NCBI GenBank assembly: GCA_037200045.1
Contig: JBBCHM010000001.1
Span: 372,001 to 436,000, forward strand
Length of the DNA: 64,000 bases
DNA from: Rhizomicrobium sp.
GTDB lineage: Bacteria > Pseudomonadota > Alphaproteobacteria > Micropepsales > Micropepsaceae
Direction of reading: 5' to 3'
Made by a program: the position numbers and the translations under genes. Shown piece after piece: positions 7,639 through 15,599 of the stretch (the stretch's first letter is position 1; the number at the start of each line of letters is the position of its first letter). The notes beneath the pieces were generated by a model. The model saw only the letters and a list, made by a program, of their open reading frames with translations. It was not told where the DNA came from and ran no database searches.

Positions 7639-8784
7639 TTAAGCTGCCTTGCGCAGCCGCGTCGACGCGATCCGCGCGCCTTCGCTCAAGGCGTGCAGCT
7701 TCTTGTACGCGATCGCCGGATCGAGCTTGCCGTAGCCGGCGAAGGTCCCGAAGCCGCAATCGGTGCCCGCGATCACGCGTTCGCGCCCCACGATGTCGAC
7801 CCAGCGCTCGATGCGCTGCGCCACCAGCTCGGGATGCTCGACGTAATTGCTGCAGGTGTCGATCATGCCGGGCACGAGGATCTTGTCGTCCGGGATCGGC
7901 GCGCTCCGCCACGCGGCCCATTCGTGCTCGTGCCGCACATTGGCGCCCTCGAACAGGATGGCCTGCGGCTTCGCCTTGGCGATCGCGCCGAACAGCTTGT
8001 CGACCGCGATGTCGTGGTCGTGCGGCCCTTCGTAATTGCCCCAGCAGATATGCATGCGCACCCGCGACGCATCGATGCCTTCGAGCGCATGGTTCATCGC
8101 CTCGACATGCAGCGCCGCGCGCTTCAGGAACTCGGCCTCGCTCAAATCCTGGAAGGCGATATGGGCCGCCATGGCGAGGTCGGGGCAGTCGAGTTGCAGC
8201 AGCAGGCCCGAATCCACGATGGCGTGATATTCCGCCTTCATCGCTTCCGCGATCGCCGCCAGATACGCCTCGTGCGTCGGATAGAATTTGTTCGGCTGGA
8301 ACGCCGTGACCAGACCCGGCGAGGCGGAGTTCATGAACGCCTCGGCGACGCCGTTCTTCCGCGCCGCGGCTTTGAGGTTCTCGATGTCGATGTGCAGCGG
8401 GCCGAGGTCCTTCACCGCGACCGGCCCGATGCAGGACGAGCGGCGGAATTCCTGCGACCCCGTCATCCGCGCCATCTTCTGGCGGAATTCCGGATAGTCC
8501 TTGAGGTCGAGCGCGATGCGCCGCTCATTGTCGCCGCCGAACCCGGTCAGGCGATCCATCATGTAGGTCGAATAGCTGACCTTGCTCTGCTCGCCGTCGC
8601 TCGGGATATCGACGCCCGCTTCCTTCTGTCGCGCCACGGCATCGAATACCGCCGCGCGCACCACGCCGTCGAACGCGGCGTCCGCTTCGCCGCGATCCTT
8701 GCGCAAGAGCGCATCCACCAGCGTCTGCGAACGCGGCAGGCTGCCGACATGGGTCGTTAGAATCTGATCGCCGCTATGACGCAT
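7639..8784 (-). CDS. Core-MetE-like zinc methyltransferase (cobalamin-independent methionine synthase C-terminal family)
   Basis: 381 residues, equal to the C-terminal barrel of MetE without its N-terminal half. The zinc ligands are recognisable: H245 and C247 (MHICWGN), E279 (ILFEGAN) and C343 (GTDCGFG), matching H641/C643/E665/C726 of E. coli MetE. It begins with TTHVGSLPR, as in this family. A GAGGAG site precedes the ATG. Members move methyl or alkyl groups to or from a zinc-bound thiol (homocysteine, coenzyme M). Being in the same island as the LigM-like tetrahydrofolate O-demethylase, it may dispose of the methyl group, or it may act on an aromatic methyl ether or thioether. That assignment is inference. 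Confidence 0.8.
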   Translation of the reverse strand: MRHSGDQILTTHVGSLPRSQTLVDALLRKDRGEADAAFDGVVRAAVFDAVARQKEAGVDIPSDGEQSKVSYSTYMMDRLTGFGGDNERRIALDLKDYPEFRQKMARMTGSQEFRRSSCIGPVAVKDLGPLHIDIENLKAAARKNGVAEAFMNSASPGLVTAFQPNKFYPTHEAYLAAIAEAMKAEYHAIVDSGLLLQLDCPDLAMAAHIAFQDLSEAEFLKRAALHVEAMNHALEGIDASRVRMHICWGNYEGPHDHDIAVDKLFGAIAKAKPQAILFEGANVRHEHEWAAWRSAPIPDDKILVPGMIDTCSNYVEHPELVAQRIERWVDIVGRERVIAGTDCGFGTFAGYGKLDPAIAYKKLHALSEGARIASTRLRKAA

Positions 8785-8873
8785 CCTGGTCTCCTCATGG
8801 CGCGAATTTCGTCTTCGCGCGCTGTCAGCAATGGTTCAGTTCACAATTGGCGCATTCACCGGCCGGGGCAAAG

Positions 8874-8890
8874 TGGTAAGATTTATACCA
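8874..8890. promoter_or_regulatory. Inverted repeat upstream of the BKACE-ligE-ligM genes (operator candidate)
   Basis: TGGTA (8874-8878) and TACCA (8886-8890) form a perfect inverted repeat with a seven-base A/T-rich centre, 76 bases before the GTG start of the BKACE gene and inside a locally AT-rich stretch. The position suits an operator for the catabolic operon. No regulator is identified with confidence. Confidence 0.38.
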
Positions 8891-8966
8891 GCATACATCT
8901 GCTTCTGGATGTGCTTGATCCTGCTGCTCTAAAGCTATTCCAGAGCCATCCTCGCGAGGACATTTC

Positions 8967-9839
8967 GTGGCCGACAAAGTCATCATCACCTGCGCCGTGA
9001 CGGGATCGTCTCCCGTACCCGATCATCCGGATTTCCCCAAGTCCAACGAGCAGGTCGCCAACGCGGCGCTCGAAGCGGGCGAGGCGGGAGCATCGATCAT
9101 CCATGTCCATGTCCGCAAGCCGGACGGTTCGCAGTCGGTGGATTTCGAGGACTACGAAGAGGTCTACAACCGCATCCGGCAGAAGAACAACGAGCTCATC
9201 ATCAACCTCACGACCGGTCCGGGCTGCAACTGGATCCAGTCGGACGAGGACCCGATGATGCCCGGCCCCGGCGCCCAGGTGTTCACCGCGGAAAAGCGGC
9301 TGGAGCATATCGACAAGCTTCGCCCGGAAATGTGCACGCTCGACATCTGCACCATGCAGATCTTCGGCACCGTGGCGATCAACACCAAGAAGATGATGAC
9401 CAAGATGGGTCACATGATCCGCGACATGGGCGTCAAGCCGGAGATCGAGGTGTTCGACACCGGCGATCTCGTCTTCGCCGACGATCTGATCGCCGAGGGC
9501 GTGCTCGACGGCCCCGGCGTCTATTCGGTCGTGATGGGCACGAAATACGGCATCCCGGCCGATCCGGAAGCGATGATCTACTGCAAGAACCGCCTGCCGA
9601 AGGGCGCGATCTGGCAGGGTTTCGGCATCTCCAAGCACACCTGGGCGATGGCCGCGCAATCGGTGATCCTGGGCGGCAATGTGCGCACGGGCTTCGAGGA
9701 CTCGACCTATCTCGGACCGGGCCGGCAGGCGCGCTCCAACGGCACCATGGTGATGCAGGCCGCCGAACTGGTGGAGCGTCTGGGCCGCGAGGTCGCGACG
9801 CCCGGCGAGGCGCGCAAGCAATTGGGACTGCCTCACTAG
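8967..9839 (+). CDS. Beta-keto acid cleavage enzyme (BKACE, DUF849)
   Basis: 290 residues from a GTG start with a GAGGA site six bases upstream. The fold is the BKACE TIM-barrel. Zinc ligands H46 and H48 (IIHVHVR) and E244 (GGNVRTGFED) are conserved, as in the lysine-fermentation enzyme Kce. BKACEs condense a beta-keto acid with acetyl-CoA and release acetoacetate plus the CoA ester of the shortened acid. In front of ligE- and ligM-like genes and a GMC oxidoreductase, a natural substrate would be vanilloylacetate, Ar-CO-CH2-COOH, giving vanilloyl-CoA and acetoacetate. It could correspond to VceA of Sphingobium SYK-6; I cannot confirm orthology without an alignment. Confidence 0.9.
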   Translation: MADKVIITCAVTGSSPVPDHPDFPKSNEQVANAALEAGEAGASIIHVHVRKPDGSQSVDFEDYEEVYNRIRQKNNELIINLTTGPGCNWIQSDEDPMMPGPGAQVFTAEKRLEHIDKLRPEMCTLDICTMQIFGTVAINTKKMMTKMGHMIRDMGVKPEIEVFDTGDLVFADDLIAEGVLDGPGVYSVVMGTKYGIPADPEAMIYCKNRLPKGAIWQGFGISKHTWAMAAQSVILGGNVRTGFEDSTYLGPGRQARSNGTMVMQAAELVERLGREVATPGEARKQLGLPH

Positions 9840-9894
9840 AAGGCGGCCCGCAGGAGGGGACGACGGCATGCGCCGCGTCCAAGAAGGACGGAAC

Positions 9895-10638
9895 ATGGCC
9901 AAGGACAACACGATCACGCTGTTCGATCTTCAGCTCGCGAGCGGTTGCACCATCAGCCCGTTCGTCTGGGCGACGAAATACGCGCTGAAGCACAAGGGCT
10001 TCGACATCGACATCGTGCCCGGCGGCTTCACCGGCATCCAGGAGCGCACCAAGGGCTTCGCCGACCGCGTGCCGGTCATCATCGACGACGGCCACTGGGT
10101 GAAGGACAGTTGGGAGATCGCCGAATATCTCGACAAGACCTATCCCGACCGCCCGATGCTGATCGAAGGCGACAGCATGAAGGTGCTGACCAAGTTCATC
10201 GACGCCTGGCTGTGGGCCACCGCGATCCGCCCGTGGTTCTCCTGTTACATCCTCGATTACCACGACCTCTCGCTGCCGCAGGACCATGCCTATGTCCGCG
10301 AGAGCCGGGAAAATCTCTTCCTCCAGGGCCGCAAGCTCGAAGACGTCCAGGCGGGCAGGGAAGAGCGCCTGCCGCTGGTGCCGCCGGAGCTCGAACCGTT
10401 CCGCGTCCTTCTGAAGGACACCAAATGGCTCGGCGGCGACAAGCCGAACTATGCCGACTACCGCGCGCTCGCCGTGTTCCTGTGGACCGCGTCGGTCGCA
10501 AAGATCCCGCCGCTTTACGCCGACGATCCGCTCAAGGACTGGATCGACCGCGGTTTCGATCTTTACGGCGGCCTCGGCCGTCATCCCGGGATGCACAACC
10601 TCTTCGGCCTGCCCAAGCCCACGGCCAAGGCCGCCTGA
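9895..10638 (+). CDS. ligE: LigE-type beta-etherase, glutathione S-transferase family
   Basis: 247 residues from the second ATG; the upstream ATG at 9868 is rejected because the ribosome-binding site AAGGACGGA precedes 9895 and the protein then starts like LigE (MA-DNTITLFDLQLASGCTISP). The match to SYK-6 LigE is strong from memory over the N-terminal thioredoxin-like domain (KYALKHKGFDIDIVPGGFTG, RVPVIIDDG) and the helical domain (CYILDYHDLSLPQD, KLEDVQAGREERLPLVPP, FLWTASVAKIPPL, GRHPGMHNLFGL). LigE cleaves the beta-aryl ether of Calpha-ketone lignin dimers with glutathione, giving a phenol and a glutathione adduct. It is ~30 residues shorter at the C-terminus than SYK-6 LigE. No ligF, ligG or Calpha-dehydrogenase gene is in the window. 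Confidence 0.88.
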   Translation: MAKDNTITLFDLQLASGCTISPFVWATKYALKHKGFDIDIVPGGFTGIQERTKGFADRVPVIIDDGHWVKDSWEIAEYLDKTYPDRPMLIEGDSMKVLTKFIDAWLWATAIRPWFSCYILDYHDLSLPQDHAYVRESRENLFLQGRKLEDVQAGREERLPLVPPELEPFRVLLKDTKWLGGDKPNYADYRALAVFLWTASVAKIPPLYADDPLKDWIDRGFDLYGGLGRHPGMHNLFGLPKPTAKAA

Positions 10639-10663
10639 CAGATTTATTGGAGAACAAAGCCCT

Positions 10664-12061
10664 ATGAGTGAGAAAAGCGTCGAAGACCTGATCCAGGCAT
10701 CCGGCAATGTCGTCGAGATGCTGCGCAATTCGCAGTCCGGCCCGAACGTCTATCCCGGCGTGAAGCCGGAATACACCAACTGGCGCGACGAGCAGAACGC
10801 CTGGCAGAAGACCGCCGTGCTGTTCAACCAGTCCTATCACATGGCCGATCTCGCGGTCGAAGGGCCCGACGCGTTCAAGCTGCTGAACTATCTGGCGCCG
10901 AACAGCTTCAAGGGCTTCGTGCCGGGCCGCGCCAAGCAGTTCGCGCCCGTCAGCCATGACGGCTACCTGATCGGCGACGTGATCATGTTCTATCTCGCCG
11001 AGAACAAGTTCAACCTGGTCGGCCGCGCGCCGGCGCTGGAATGGGTCCAGTTCCACGCCGCCACCGGCAAGTGGGACGTGAAAGCCGAACTCGACCAGCG
11101 CACCGCGCTGCGCGCCGACGGCAAGCGCAAAGTGTGGCGCTATCAGATCCAGGGCCCCAACGCGATGAAGGTGCTGGAGAAGGCGCTGGGCAAAAAGCCG
11201 GAGGAGCTGAAGTTCTTCCACATGCGCGACATCGAGATCGCCGGCAAGCCGGTCACCGCGCTGCGCCACGGCATGTCCGGCCAGCCGGGCTGGGAATTGT
11301 TCGGCCCCTGGGAAGACGCCGAGGCCGTGCACGCGGCCCTGGTCAAGGCGGGCGAGGAATTCGGCCTGCGCCTCGTCGGCGGCCGCGCCTATTCGACCAA
11401 CGCGCTGGAGTCCGGCTGGATTCCCTCGCCGCTGCCGGCGGTCTATTCCGGCGAGAAGATGAAGCCCTACCGCCAATGGCTGACGGCCAAGAGTTACGAG
11501 GCCGCGGCCTCGCTCGGCGGCAGCTTCATCTCCAGCCGGATCGAGGACTATTACCTGACGCCGTGGGACATCGGCTATGGCGGCTTCGTCAAGTTCGACC
11601 ACGACTTCATCGGCCGCGAGGCGCTGGAGAAGATCGCGCCCGGCCCGCACCGCAAGAAGGTGACGCTGGCGCTGAACAATGACGACGTGACCCGCACCTT
11701 CTCGACGATGTTCAACAAGCAGGTGCGCGCGAAATATTTCGACTCGCCGTCGGCGGTCTACTGCATGCACCTTTACGACCGCGTGCTGTCGGGCTCGAAG
11801 GCCGCCGGCATCTCGACCTGGATCGGCTACAGCTCCAACGAAGGCAAGATGTTGACCCTCGCGATCCTCGACGCCGAATTCGCCGAGCCGGGCAACGAGG
11901 TCACGCTGATCTGGGGCGAGCCGAACGGCGGCACCAGCAAGCCGACCGTCGAGCCGCATGTGCAGACCGAAATCCGCGCGGTGGTCAGCCCGTCGCCTTA
12001 CACGGAGGTCGTTCGCCAAGGCTACGCGCCCGGCGGCTGGCGCGCGGCGGCGCAGGGCTAG
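10664..12061 (+). CDS. ligM: LigM-type tetrahydrofolate-dependent aromatic O-demethylase
   Basis: 465 residues from the ATG preceded by TTGGAGAACA. It belongs to the GcvT (aminomethyltransferase) fold and resembles vanillate/3-O-methylgallate demethylase LigM and syringate demethylase DesA: GNVVEMLRNSQSGPNVYPGV, IGDVIMFYLAENKFNLVGRAPA, LRHGMSGQPGWELFGP, NALESGWIPSPLPAVYSGEK, IEDYYLTPWDIGYGGFVKFDHDFIGR and the closing PTVEPHVQTEIRAVVSPSPY segment are all LigM-like. It transfers the methoxyl methyl group of vanillate or a relative to tetrahydrofolate, giving a catechol and 5-methyl-THF. It follows ligE by 25 bases, so the two are likely one operon with BKACE. LigM versus DesA specificity is not settled. 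Confidence 0.88.
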   Translation: MSEKSVEDLIQASGNVVEMLRNSQSGPNVYPGVKPEYTNWRDEQNAWQKTAVLFNQSYHMADLAVEGPDAFKLLNYLAPNSFKGFVPGRAKQFAPVSHDGYLIGDVIMFYLAENKFNLVGRAPALEWVQFHAATGKWDVKAELDQRTALRADGKRKVWRYQIQGPNAMKVLEKALGKKPEELKFFHMRDIEIAGKPVTALRHGMSGQPGWELFGPWEDAEAVHAALVKAGEEFGLRLVGGRAYSTNALESGWIPSPLPAVYSGEKMKPYRQWLTAKSYEAAASLGGSFISSRIEDYYLTPWDIGYGGFVKFDHDFIGREALEKIAPGPHRKKVTLALNNDDVTRTFSTMFNKQVRAKYFDSPSAVYCMHLYDRVLSGSKAAGISTWIGYSSNEGKMLTLAILDAEFAEPGNEVTLIWGEPNGGTSKPTVEPHVQTEIRAVVSPSPYTEVVRQGYAPGGWRAAAQG

Positions 12062-12077
12062 TTCGTCGTACTCAGAC

Positions 12078-12201
12078 TGTCATGGCCCGCGAATGCGGGC
12101 CACCCAGTTGAGTTCTGTGGAACGGTGCAGGATTTGTGGAAGCCCATACTTCCACATGGAGCAGATATTACCTGGGTGGCCCGCATTCGCGGGCCATGAC
12201 A
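12078..12201. repeat. TGTCAT...ATGACA intergenic palindromic repeat, copy 4
   Basis: The largest copy. The outer arms (TGTCATGGCCCGCGAATGCG and its inverted partner ending GGGCCATGACA) pair perfectly over more than 25 bases. The interior holds a smaller hairpin around TGTGGAAG...CTTCCACA at 12135-12157. It lies between the ligM-like gene and the GMC gene, on the same strand, so it may attenuate read-through. Confidence 0.85.
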
Positions 12202-12278
12202 ACGCGGGATTTGATCAGCTAAAATCAAAATCATTCTAATGGCATAAAAGAAGAAAAAGGCGCTGGGAGGCGACGCAC

Positions 12279-13934
12279 ATGGCTGCGGATACGTTCGATT
12301 TCATCGTGGTCGGCGCGGGCAGCGCCGGCTGCGTGCTGGCCAACCGGCTGTCCGCCGATCCGAAGAACACGGTTCTGCTTCTGGAAGCGGGCGGCGACGA
12401 CCGGCCGCTGCACAATCTGAAGCAGTTCTGGTCGAACCTGATGATCCAGACGCCGATCGGGTTCGGCAAGACGCTGAACGATCCGAAGGTGAACTGGCTT
12501 TACGAGACCGAGATCGACGAAGGCTCGGGCGGGCGCCGGCACAAATGGCCCAAGGGCAAGGTGCTGGGCGGCTCGTCCTCGATCAACGGCCTGCTTTATA
12601 TCCGCGGCCAGTCGGCGGATTACGACGGCTGGCGCCAGATGGGCTGCGAGGGCTGGTCGGCGCAGGACGTGCTGCCCTATTTCCGCCGCGCCGAGCATCA
12701 GGAGCGCGGCGCCGACGACTTCCACGGCACCGGCGGCCCGCTCAACGTCTCCGACATCACCGAGAAGAACGAGATCTCGCAGGCGCTGCTCGAAGCCGCC
12801 GTCGAGGCCGGCATCCCGCGCAACGACGACATCAATGGCGGCGACCAGGAAGGCGCGACCTGGTTCCAGCTCACGGTCAAGAACGGCCGCCGCCACTCCA
12901 CCGCCGTCGGCTACCTGCATCCCGTGATGGGCCGCAAGAATTTGCGCGTCGAGACCGAGGCGCAGACCACGCGTGTGCTGTTCGAAGGCAAGCGCGCCGT
13001 CGGCGTCGAATACATCCAGCACGGCAGCAAGAAGACCGCGCGCGTCCGCCGCGAGGTGATCCTCGCCGCCGGCGCCGTGGCTTCGCCGCAGCTTCTCGAA
13101 GTCTCCGGCATCGGCAACGGCGAGGTGCTGCAAAAGGCCGGCGTGAAGGTGCTGCACGAATTGAAGGGCGTCGGCGAGAACCTCCAGGATCACTACATGA
13201 TCGGCTGCCAGTGGCGGCTGAAGCCGGAATGCGCCACGGTCAACGAGCTGTCGCGCGGCCTGCCGCTGCTGAAGGAGATTTTGAAATACGGCTTCCTGCG
13301 CAAGGGCCTGCTGACCTTCGCCGTCGCCCATGTCGTGGCGTTCCTGAAGTCGCGCGCCGAGCTGGCGCATCCCGACCTGCAATTCCACATGATGGCGGCG
13401 TCGATGGACCTCGAAATCCTCGGCAAGACCCAGGCGCTGGTGCTGGAGAAGGAGCCGGGCCTGACCTGCACGCCGTGCCAGATCCGCCCCGAATCGCGCG
13501 GTACCGTCCATATCAAATCGCCGGACGCGACGGTCTATCCGTCGATCGTGCCCAACTATCTCGCCGATCCGGCCGACAAGCAGGCGGCGATCGCCGGCCT
13601 CGACTGGGCGCGCAAGATCATGAACCAGCCTTCCATTGTGAAATATCTCGCCGCCCCCGGCGATCCGTTCGGCGACACCGACGAGAGCAAGATCGCCTAT
13701 GCCAAGCTCGCCGGCGCGACGCTCTATCACGCGGTCGGCACGGCGAAGATGGGCCACGATCCGATGGCGGTGGTCGATCCGCAATTGCGCGTCCACGGGA
13801 TCGAGGGCCTGCGCGTGGTCGACGCCTCGATCATGCCGCGCATCGCGTCGGGCAACACCAACGCGCCGACCATCATGATCGCGGAAAAGGCGGCCGACAT
13901 GATCCTGGGAAAGAGCGTCGCGGTCGCGGCTTAA
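12279..13934 (+). CDS. GMC-family FAD-dependent alcohol oxidoreductase (HpvZ-like candidate)
   Basis: 551 residues. The N-terminal FAD-binding motif is FIVVGAGSAGCVLANRLS, followed by LLEAGG, the GMC signature GKVLGGSSSINGLLYIRG, and near the C-terminus LYHAVGTAKMG with the catalytic histidine and GNTNAPTIMIAEKAAD. There is no signal peptide. GMC enzymes oxidise primary alcohols such as choline or aryl-propane alcohols. In SYK-6 a GMC enzyme (HpvZ) oxidises the gamma-alcohol of beta-hydroxypropiovanillone, the product of beta-ether cleavage. Position directly after ligE/ligM-like genes makes that role attractive here. A GGGAGGCGAC site precedes the ATG. Confidence 0.87.
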   Translation: MAADTFDFIVVGAGSAGCVLANRLSADPKNTVLLLEAGGDDRPLHNLKQFWSNLMIQTPIGFGKTLNDPKVNWLYETEIDEGSGGRRHKWPKGKVLGGSSSINGLLYIRGQSADYDGWRQMGCEGWSAQDVLPYFRRAEHQERGADDFHGTGGPLNVSDITEKNEISQALLEAAVEAGIPRNDDINGGDQEGATWFQLTVKNGRRHSTAVGYLHPVMGRKNLRVETEAQTTRVLFEGKRAVGVEYIQHGSKKTARVRREVILAAGAVASPQLLEVSGIGNGEVLQKAGVKVLHELKGVGENLQDHYMIGCQWRLKPECATVNELSRGLPLLKEILKYGFLRKGLLTFAVAHVVAFLKSRAELAHPDLQFHMMAASMDLEILGKTQALVLEKEPGLTCTPCQIRPESRGTVHIKSPDATVYPSIVPNYLADPADKQAAIAGLDWARKIMNQPSIVKYLAAPGDPFGDTDESKIAYAKLAGATLYHAVGTAKMGHDPMAVVDPQLRVHGIEGLRVVDASIMPRIASGNTNAPTIMIAEKAADMILGKSVAVAA

Positions 13935-13943
13935 AACAAAAAC

Positions 13944-14020
13944 TGTCATGCCCGCGAAGGCGGGCATCCAGCGACTAGGCGATCCGCAAAGACTGGATGC
14001 CCGCCTTCGCGGGCATGACA
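13944..14020. repeat. TGTCAT...ATGACA palindrome, copy 5, between convergent genes
   Basis: A perfect inverted repeat: the 28 bases at 13944-13971 and the 28 bases at 13993-14020 are exact reverse complements, with a 21-base centre. Each arm also folds on itself (GCCCGCGAAGGCGGGC). It lies exactly between the stop codons of the convergent GMC and MFS genes, so a bidirectional terminator function is plausible. Confidence 0.88.
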
Positions 14021-14051
14021 ATCTTGAATGGATCCCAAGCGCGGACCGATT

Positions 14052-15410
14052 CTATGCCGCCCTTTTCACCGGCGCCGCCGCCTGGCCGATGTTCGCCGCG
14101 TAGCGGTATCTCGGCATGATGAGCCAGATCAGCGCCACCACCAGGTTCAGCACCGTCGTGATCAGGAACACGATGTTGTACGAATGCGTGGTGTCGAAGA
14201 TCCAGCCGAACAAGGGCGCGCTGAACCCGGCGAACAGATTGGTCACCATGAACTGCACCGCCACGATCTCGGTCAGCGAGCCCAGCCCGAAGAACCGCGT
14301 CGCGAAATACTGGCCCATCGGGAACAGCGCGTTGAACGACAGCGAGCCCAGGATCAGGATCGCCGCCAGGAGCGGCACGCCGCCCACGCTCGGCGACACG
14401 ATGATCGTCAGGAACGCGCCTACCGACGCGACCAGGCAGATCGGCACCGCGATCTTCGGCGTCTGGAAGCGGTCCACCGCCCAGCCGCCGACCAGCGCGC
14501 CGGCGAACGCGATCAGGATCGAGCTCGACTGAAGCTCGACCACGGTGGTCTGCGAGAACCCCTTGCCGACCAGCGCCGGCACGATATGCGGGAACATGCC
14601 GTTGAAGATGAAGAGGCCGATGAACGCCGCCAGCGTCGACAGCCAGAACACCGGATCGCGCAGCGCGTCCTTGATGGTCATGCCCGGCAGATCGGGTTTC
14701 GGCATCGGCGGCGCATCCGTCGCGGCCGTCTTGCTCCTGTGCCACGAGAACCTTCCGGCGGTGCCGTGCTCGCCCGGCTCCTCGATGGTGAAGAACAGCA
14801 CCGGCACGCAGAGCAGGATCACGACGCCGAACACCAGGTACATCACGTGCCAGCCCTGATGCAGCAGCAGCCAGTTCACCACCAGCGGCACGCCGGCGCG
14901 CGCCAGGGTGGTTTCCGCCGTGAGGATCGCCATCGCCTTGCCGCGATGCTGGGTGAACAGCGCGGCGACGACTTTCGTATAGGTCACGCCCGTCGAACCG
15001 AACACGCCGAGCAGCGCGTAATAGGCGTAGAACTGCCACAGGCTCGCGGTCTGGAACGCCATGCCGAGCGTGACCAGCCCGACCATCAGCGTACCGCCGA
15101 GCAGCACGGGGCGGATCCCGAGCCGGTCGGCCAGCCGCCCGATCGGCCACAGGCTCAGCGCGCCGGCGATGAACAGGAACGTCACCGCGACGGAGAACTG
15201 CGCCGCCGTCCAGCCGAACTGGTGCGTCAGCGGCGTCAGCATCAGCATCAGCGCGCTGTAGGGCAGGATCGACGTGCCGAAGCTCTGCCCGACGATGATG
15301 CCGGCCACGATCTTCAGCTTGCGCGGCGAGAAATCGCCTTCCATCTCCGGCGGCGCGGTTTGGATCTCGAGCGGGCCTTCGACGAGTTCGGCGTTGGCGA
15401 CGTTGACCAT
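14052..15410 (-). CDS. MFS transporter (aromatic-acid or related uptake candidate)
   Basis: 452 residues from the ATG at 15410. About twelve hydrophobic segments, a soluble N-terminal tail of ~35 residues, and the loop motif GRLADRLGIRPVLLGG between helices 2 and 3 identify the major facilitator superfamily. A central hydrophilic loop (GEHGTAGRFSWHRSKTAATD...) separates the two halves. The start is chosen because the protein then has a normal MFS length; the frame itself stays open far upstream but without homology. Position at the edge of the aromatic island suggests uptake of a lignin-derived acid. Substrate not determined. Confidence 0.85.
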   Translation of the reverse strand: MVNVANAELVEGPLEIQTAPPEMEGDFSPRKLKIVAGIIVGQSFGTSILPYSALMLMLTPLTHQFGWTAAQFSVAVTFLFIAGALSLWPIGRLADRLGIRPVLLGGTLMVGLVTLGMAFQTASLWQFYAYYALLGVFGSTGVTYTKVVAALFTQHRGKAMAILTAETTLARAGVPLVVNWLLLHQGWHVMYLVFGVVILLCVPVLFFTIEEPGEHGTAGRFSWHRSKTAATDAPPMPKPDLPGMTIKDALRDPVFWLSTLAAFIGLFIFNGMFPHIVPALVGKGFSQTTVVELQSSSILIAFAGALVGGWAVDRFQTPKIAVPICLVASVGAFLTIIVSPSVGGVPLLAAILILGSLSFNALFPMGQYFATRFFGLGSLTEIVAVQFMVTNLFAGFSAPLFGWIFDTTHSYNIVFLITTVLNLVVALIWLIMPRYRYAANIGQAAAPVKRAA

Positions 15411-15599
15411 TGCGTTTCCCTTCCCTGCGCGGATCTTCGAGTCCGTCGCGCGATAGTTTAGCGCCGAACGCGAAATTCTCCAGCAATTCGAACAGCTTCT
15501 CCAACGCGCGCCTTCCGGTTCGCGCAGAGTGGAGTAGTCGCGGCGCGCGCAAATCCAAGATGCCGCCAAGCCGCATAAGAAAAACACCGGGATGGAACG

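Noticed and set aside
10451-10663. Longer start for the LigM-like protein
   Set aside because: The extra 71 residues overlap ligE in another frame. The ATG at 10664 has TTGGAG upstream and reproduces the N-terminus of LigM.
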